Shown: positions 26,150-32,500 of the stretch, one piece after another | Layout of the letters: each line of letters starts with the position of its first letter | Position numbering within the stretch: the first letter of the stretch is position 1 | Program-made: the position numbers and the translations under genes | Assembly (NCBI GenBank): GCA_012295275.1 | Contig: CM022665.1 | Span: forward strand, 44,766,152-44,798,651 | DNA length: 32,500 bases | Direction of reading: 5' to 3' | Source: Chrysomallon squamiferum | Taxonomy: Eukaryota > Mollusca > Gastropoda > Neomphalida > Peltospiridae | The notes under the pieces: model-generated | The model's database searches: none | What the model saw: the letters and a program-made list of their open reading frames with translations, nothing else | Told to the model about the DNA's origin: nothing

Positions 26150-27194
26150 TCATTTATGACCGGTTACACAATATGTGTATCTGTTTTTCAGCTTATTAAT
26201 TACAGGTTACAAATTATATTTTAGAAATTTCTTTGTTTGTTTTTGTTATTTTGTTTTGTTTTTATGGATTAACTATCACTGGCTACAAATTCTATGCTTT
26301 TCTTTTTGAGACTGGTTACAAATAATGTGTATGTGTTGTTAAGATTACTTATGACTGATTAAAAATTACATATGTCTGTTTTATATGGGATTTATAACTG
26401 GTTTCAACTTACTGTGTTTCTGCTTTTCATGTTATTTATATATAGTTACAAATTAAGCTTCTTTTTTTTTCACTACAGATTACTTACGGTTACAGATTAC
26501 AAAGCTTTTTACCCTTGTTATTTATGACTGGGTACAAACTACGATTGCTTGTTTTTCATGTTATTTTTAAGACTGATTATAAATTACGTATCTGATTATT
26601 TTGTTGTTGCAGATTACGTGTTTTTTCAGGCAATTTATGGCTGGTTACAGATTACGTATTTTTATTTTTCAGGTTATTTATGACTGGTTACAATTTACGT
26701 GTTTCTGTCGTTTCAGGTTATTTATGACTGGTTACAAATTACGTGTTTCTGTGTTTCAGGTTATTTATGACTGGTTACAAATTACGTGTTTCTGTCTTTC
26801 AGGTTATTTATGACTGGTTACAGATTACGTGTTTCTGTTTTTCAGGTTATTTTAAGACTGGTTACAAATTACGTGTTTCTGTCTTTCAGGTTATTTAAGA
26901 CTGGTTACAAATTACTTGTTTCTGTCTTTCAGGTTATTTATGACTGGTTACAAATTACGTGTTTCTGTCTTTCAGGTTATTTATGACTGGTTACAAATTA
27001 CGTGTTTCTGTCTTTCAGGTTATTTATGACTCAGGTTATTTATGACTGGTTACAGATTACGTGTTTCTGTCTTTCAGGTTATTTAAGACTTACGTGTTTC
27101 TGTCTTTCAGGTTATTTTGACTGGTTACAAATTACGTGTTTCTGTCTTTCAGGTTATTTATGACTGGTTACAAATTTTGTTTCTGTTTTTCCAG
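26150..27194 (+). repeat. 43-bp array: splice acceptor plus an exon-start-like LFMTGY segment
   Basis: About 13 well-kept copies from 26630 to 27180, at 43-44 bp spacing, contain CTTTCAGGTTATTTATGAC followed by TGGTTACAAATTACGTG. About ten decayed copies extend upstream to 26150. Each good copy has a pyrimidine tract, CAG, then GTTATTTATGACTGGTTAC. Read after the two G bases left by exon G, this gives Gly then LFMTGY, the family motif expected at the start of the next exon. The rest of that exon (the loop before PEGTSSG) is absent from all copies. The last copy runs straight into the acceptor TTTTTCCAG of the exon at 27195. Confidence 0.9.
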
Positions 27195-27238
27195 AACCAG
27201 AAGGAACCTCATCGGGTTTACTCAACGCTTCGGCGCAG
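27195..27238 (+). CDS. FLVCR: FLVCR-family exon H: conserved [14 protein letters not shown], start of TM11
   Basis: After TTTTTCCAG the exon begins with two bases (AA) that need one base from the previous exon, most likely G to give Glu. It then reads [14 protein letters not shown] to the GCGCAG/GTGTGT donor at phase 0. This motif, at the start of TM11, is among the most diagnostic of the family. Direct splicing from exon G (phase 2) would be out of frame, which is the clearest evidence that one exon is missing between them. At 44 nt the exon is very short, like the other later exons. Confidence 0.92.
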
Positions 27239-28547
<1,309 letters not shown>

Positions 28548-28659
28548 TTTTTCGGAATCATCTTCACCATCGGAATGCGGGCGATGATCAACAAGGTCAG
28601 CATGCTCGGCGGCAACCTGACGGCTTCAGCGATGTTGCTCGCAGGCACCGTCATGACGG
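28548..28659 (+). CDS. FLVCR: FLVCR-family exon I: TM11 and TM12
   Basis: Starting at phase 0 directly after SAQ, the exon reads FFGIIFTIGMRAMINKVSML, matching the family's SAQ then I/F-FG-I-FT pattern. It continues GGNLTASAMLLAGTVMT, the last membrane segment, to the ATGACGG/GTGAGT donor, phase 1. The residues between TM11 and TM12 differ from vertebrate members as remembered, but hydrophobic spacing is preserved. The exon is GC-rich like exon B. Both splice sites are strong. Confidence 0.92.
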
Positions 28660-29256
28660 GTGAGTTACAAACACGACGGCGACGACGTTGTCACTTTTCT
28701 AGTTCACACACATCTGTCGCGCCGTTTTGAAGGAAGCGGTCTAAACATTGCAGGCAGGCTTTGCAAGTAAACACGCACATCTGTGAATGAACGGGCTGAC
28801 GCGCCGTACTTGAACCCAAGCAGGCGCAGTGTTCAATATGCGTATTATTGTACTTTGAAAATCAGACGTACACACGTGCGTTATGTACTTTTGGAAATCA
28901 CATGTACACACGCGTGTGTAGACATACATTAACACGATGTGGGAAAGATCGGTTTATTTCTAATTAATAAAAATACGATCGTGTCTGAACTCAAATATAT
29001 GCGCACGCGTTATGTTATATGTATATATGTAAAACAACCACCCACACATACAGACATACATATAAAAGTACATACGTCCGTACGTACGTACATACAAAAG
29101 TACATACATGTTTACGTCTATACACAGATAGTACGTACGCACATACATATGTACGCACAAAAACACATACATATAGTTATTGTTATTATTATCATTATTC
29201 ATTTATTGTCACCCATATGGTTGATGTGTTTAGTTGTTGTTGTGGTTAATATTATT

Positions 29257-29299
<43 letters not shown>

Positions 29300-29621
29300 G
29301 TATTGTTGTAGTAGTTGTTGTTATTATTATTGTTGTTATAGTTATTATTATTACTGTTGTTGTTGTTATTATTATTATTGTTGTTGTTATTATTATTATT
29401 ATTATTGTTGTTGTTGTTATTATCATTATTGTTGTTGTTATTTTTATTTTTATTATTATTATTATTGTTATTATTGTTGTTGTTATTGTTATTATTATTA
29501 TTATTATTATTGTTGTTATTATTATTATTATTGTTGTTGTTATTATTATTGCTATTATTGTTATTATTGTTGTTATAGTTATTATTAATATTATTATTAT
29601 TATTATTATTATATTTTCCAG
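28660..29621. repeat. Intron I-J: unique start, ACAT-rich segment, then TTG/TTA trinucleotides
   Basis: Positions 28660-29015 are unique. ACAT/ACGT-rich sequence follows to about 29175. TTG/TTA trinucleotides in changing blocks run from about 29176 to 29610, ending only about 11 bases from the acceptor ATATTTTCCAG. The Val-Ile, Leu and Cys-Tyr frames across this stretch are repeat artefacts. Confidence 0.88.
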
Positions 29622-29665
29622 CTTGTATTAAACCTGACTACAGAAGACAAGCAGCCGGAGAAATG
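29622..29665 (+). CDS. FLVCR: FLVCR-family exon J: end of TM12 and juxtamembrane tail
   Basis: Two bases complete an Ala codon, then CIKPDYRRQAAGEM is read to the GAAATG/GTAAAG donor (phase 0). The small residue, then I/K and basic RR shortly after TM12, matches the family's cytoplasmic exit, where a Lys, an acidic residue and paired Arg follow the last segment. The acceptor pyrimidine tract is short and is preceded by a TTA microsatellite. Confidence 0.88.
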
Positions 29666-30057
29666 GTAAAGTTTTACTTTTGTTTACGTTTCAGTTCACA
29701 GTAAAAACGTGTTTTAACGTAACTCGCAACAGTTTCGTATAAACATGAACGACACCTCGAACACGGACACAAAGACCAATTCACAGATATGCAAATTTAT
29801 ACAAATATGAATGAGACGGAGATACTGAATTCGCCACATTTACACTGTGATTCAAAACTCGACGCAAATGTGAAAACATAAATTTACATACGTTGACCGA
29901 CATTGAAACGTACACCACCACATTCCTTCACAAAGATAAAAAAAAAAAAAAAATAGACAGGTTATATAACATTGGTATTTATATCGATACACAAAGATAC
30001 ACCTGCAAACTGAAATATCAGTCAGCACATTAACCTACAAAAATACACATAGAAACT

Positions 30058-30090
<33 letters not shown>

Positions 30091-30245
30091 ACACGTACGT
30101 ACGTACGTACACTACACTTAGACGCTCAGATACGCATCACACGGGTAAACGCATCAGCACACACATTTTCACGCAACCCACACACACACACACACACACG
30201 CACGCACGCACGTACTGTATTATTCCGTTTACTGGTTTTCTTCAG
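29666..30245. other. Intron J-K: mostly unique with two CA tracts
   Basis: Unique AT-rich DNA to about 30055, with an A-run at 29938. CA repeats lie at 30058-30085 and 30178-30200, with ACGT tetranucleotides near 30096. The intron ends TTTTCTTCAG. Confidence 0.85.
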
Positions 30246-30335
30246 ATGCAGAAGAACATTAATCAAGAAATACTTGTTGAGAAGAGCGAGAAGGAGACTT
30301 CCGTTAATGAACCTTTGACCTCGACCGACCCCTGA
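30246..30335 (+). CDS. FLVCR: FLVCR-family exon K: C-terminal tail and stop
   Basis: After TTTTCTTCAG the exon reads MQKNINQEILVEKSEKETSV and then NEPLTSTDP before TGA at 30333-30335. It joins exon J at phase 0. The tail is short, charged (Glu- and Lys-rich) and soluble, as expected for the cytoplasmic C-terminus of an MFS carrier. The Met at the start is internal, not an initiator. Its sequence is not conserved enough for independent recognition; the call rests on phase, acceptor and a stop at a sensible distance from TM12. Confidence 0.82.
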   Translation: MQKNINQEILVEKSEKETSVNEPLTSTDP

Positions 30336-30945
30336 CCTCTCCAGCGCCCAATGTAATGACGTCACCTGGATTGCGAGTAATTAATTATTTAATGTAATCC
30401 CGGTACGATGTATCTGCTACATGTCTGTCTTTGTCGTATGGCCTAACCTTTCAAAACGAAGAATTTCATTAAGAGAATAAGTCCCTTGATGCGGACGCTA
30501 AAATGTTACCAGCGGACCATTCACAAATTTATTATAATTACGAAACTGATTGCAGCGGACCATTCACATAAAATATTATTATTATTATTATTATTATAAT
30601 TATGTAGTTGATATGTTAATTGTTGGAGATCATCTGGTTTTTTTTTCTTCAGAATTTTGAGTAATGTGTTAAAGGAAAAGGGGAAGGTGTGGCTTTAATT
30701 TAATCATGTGATAAACTCTTGCAGGACAGCACGTACCCCAGCCCACGGTTTTTTAGATACCGGCTGAAAAGAAATATCATGTTAGGCCAATTGACTGGGT
30801 TCGATCCTACAACCAATAGACTGGCAAGCATCATCAGAGCATTCTAGAACATTCCTTATTTATTAACTGATAACGTATTAGTTGCTCCTTTATGGTTTTT
30901 TTTTTTTTTTTTTATCTGTAAATAAAGGGGCTGGTGAAAAAGTAT
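30336..30945 (+). other. Probable 3' UTR
   Basis: From the stop to the candidate poly(A) signal at 30921 the sequence is mostly unique. It contains a 15-base direct repeat, AGCGGACCATTCACA, at 30511 and 30554, a short TTA run at 30578-30596, a segment at 30785-30835 related to one at 28190-28262, and a poly-T run at about 30897-30913. The 3' limit is inferred from the signal only. Confidence 0.6.
30921..30926 (+). promoter_or_regulatory. Candidate polyadenylation signal AATAAA
   Basis: AATAAA follows the poly-T run about 585 bases after the stop codon and is the first canonical hexamer downstream of it. GGGGCTGGTG follows at once, as a modest G/T-rich element. Confidence 0.6.
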
Positions 30946-31075
30946 TTCATTAAAAAGACTCCAAAAATTCTCAGTATTAAAAAGCTCATTGTTACTGTGA
31001 CTCATATATAAAAAGTTTCGCATCAAAATTAGTTCGGATGGGTTTTAGGTCTATGCATTATTTTATGATGCAGAG

Positions 31076-31144
<69 letters not shown>

Positions 31145-31859
31145 TATTTATTATTTATTTATTTATTTATTTATTATTATGTGTGCGTGCGTGCGTAAGC
31201 GTGCATGTGCAAGTGTGTTTAATTAACACGTGTAAAATTATTTTTGATAATTTCTTAAACTTGTTGCTATTTAATTACGTCATATTTTATATATAATTTG
31301 TTGGTTTTTTTTTTAAAAAAGGGGAGGGGCATGAAAAGGAAACTGAGTGAAAGAAAAAAAATTGTTTCATTTTGCATGACGTAAAACTTTAAACAATAAT
31401 TAAAATTAAAAAATCTTTCAGTTTTGCGATGATGTCTGAAAAACAGGTGCAATACTTAGAAATCATCAAAGTGTGTTCAAACGCAGTCACATAAAATAAT
31501 CTTTAAAACGCGTTTTATACGCCATTTTAAGCCATACCTTATTTATAATACAAAATTAATAACATTTACAAACGTATTATGTATATAAGAACTAATCATA
31601 TAACTTAAGCACATGTGTATATATATATATATATATTTACCGTTGACGATATTTTTATTTTTATTTATTTATGGTCTTAATGTAAAGGTTTTATTTGAGA
31701 AGCGTATGGAAGGAAGATAATCTGTTGGTGTGTTATAATAATTCGTTCAGAAATAATTTAAAATATTTTAGTTAAATCACTTTTTTCTTTTTAGTGCGCC
31801 TAAGTGATTGCTCACTGATAAAGACCACTTTAGTTAAAATTATATATATACAAGCGTAT

Positions 31860-31905
<46 letters not shown>

Positions 31906-32120
31906 TGTATGTATGTATGTATGTGTGTATGTATGTGTAATTTTAACTGAAGGAGTCTTGACGTGTTGATCTTAAATATCGGTATCATAGCAAATATTGC
32001 TTCCGTACCGAAATTATTATTATTATTATTATTACTATTTTGATGATGATCATGATGATGATCAAATTATTTTTATTATTATAAATTTTAAAGCTAAGTG
32101 CAAAATTATTAACGAAACTT
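30946..32120. repeat. Downstream flank: TTA, TA and TATG microsatellites in unique AT-rich DNA
   Basis: A TTA run lies at 31077-31143, with TTTA to about 31175; TA at 31617-31636 and 31857-31876; and TATG at 31877-31936. TTA/GAT trinucleotides lie near 32015-32065. The rest, including 31240-31600, is unique with no supported gene. Confidence 0.85.
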
Positions 32121-32124
32121 TCTT

Positions 32125-32490
32125 ATATAATGCATTGCGTATCACAAGCGTACATTGACGTATGGTATTGCACAGCGTATTACAGAGTGCAGTAACGTAC
32201 AACATCGTACGCTGCGTATTACACAGCGTATCACAGCGTACCGTGACGTATAGTATTACACAACATATTACAGTAACGTATTATACGAATAGCGTATTAC
32301 AGCGTACAACGTACTATACGTATTCCGTTTTATAGCGAACAATGACATATGACATCATATCATATATTGCACTGTGTAGTAGCGTATCACATCGCATTAT
32401 AAATGCATTACAGCGTATAATAACGTATTATGCTTACAGCGTATTATCACACTGCTTAGCGTATTATAATCCATAAAACCGTACACTGAA
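32125..32490. repeat. Degenerate array built on GCGTATTACA
   Basis: Variants such as GCGTATCACA, GCGTATTACA, GCGTACATTG and AACGTATTAT recur every 10-20 bases to near the window end. They are too irregular for a simple unit length. No coding frame or family match. Confidence 0.7.
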
Positions 32491-32500
32491 GTATGATTCT

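Noticed and set aside
26601-26986. Frames reading FMTGYKLRVSVFQ and similar across the 43-bp array as a repeat protein
   Set aside because: A 43-bp unit shifts frame each copy and soon meets stops. The FMTGY match is better explained as copied exon start behind an acceptor.

Overview
The window is animal nuclear DNA: AT-rich, dominated by microsatellites and minisatellites, and carrying one long, intron-rich, plus-strand gene. Nothing in it looks bacterial, viral or plasmid-borne. The repeat style (long CT, TA, GTAT, GATA, TTA, TTG and CAA tracts in kilobase introns) suggests a mollusc or other lophotrochozoan, possibly a cephalopod. That is an impression only; no taxon-diagnostic sequence was seen.

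The gene encodes a major facilitator superfamily (MFS) transporter of the FLVCR family (choline and ethanolamine uptake; heme export also reported). Eleven coding exons were placed by splice consensus, reading-frame phase and recalled family motifs: 745-1051, 13067-13668, 16578-16719, 18171-18308, 18884-18951, 22909-23014, 23612-23720, 27195-27238, 28548-28659, 29622-29665 and 30246-30335 (stop TGA at 30333-30335). All junctions agree in phase except 23720 to 27195. There the frame demands a further exon of about 62 nt, covering the end of TM10 and the following loop, and I cannot find a complete copy. The canonical start codon lies upstream of the window, or in an alternative first exon near 3214. 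A poly(A) signal sits at 30921.

Layout: 1-744, repeat-rich intron or upstream sequence; 745-1051, acidic N-terminal tail exon; 1052-13066, a 12-kb intron of simple repeats with a few unique islands and a fresh 68-bp tandem repeat at 2277-2566; 13067-13668, the large GC-rich exon with TM1-TM4; 13669-30245, the remaining short exons separated by arrays; 30246-30335, the last exon; 30336 onward, 3' UTR and repeat-rich downstream flank.

The main discovery is that several intronic minisatellites are tandem copies of the gene's own splice junctions. The arrays at 16706-17460 and 23700-24850 copy an exon 3' end plus its GT donor. The array at 17707-18175 copies the acceptor and first bases of the exon at 18171. 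The array at 26150-27190 repeats an acceptor followed by GTTATTTATGACTGGTTAC, which encodes LFMTGY in exactly the phase expected for the start of the missing exon. The locus therefore carries dozens of decoy splice sites, and the real copy of one conserved exon seems lost, collapsed in assembly, or buried.
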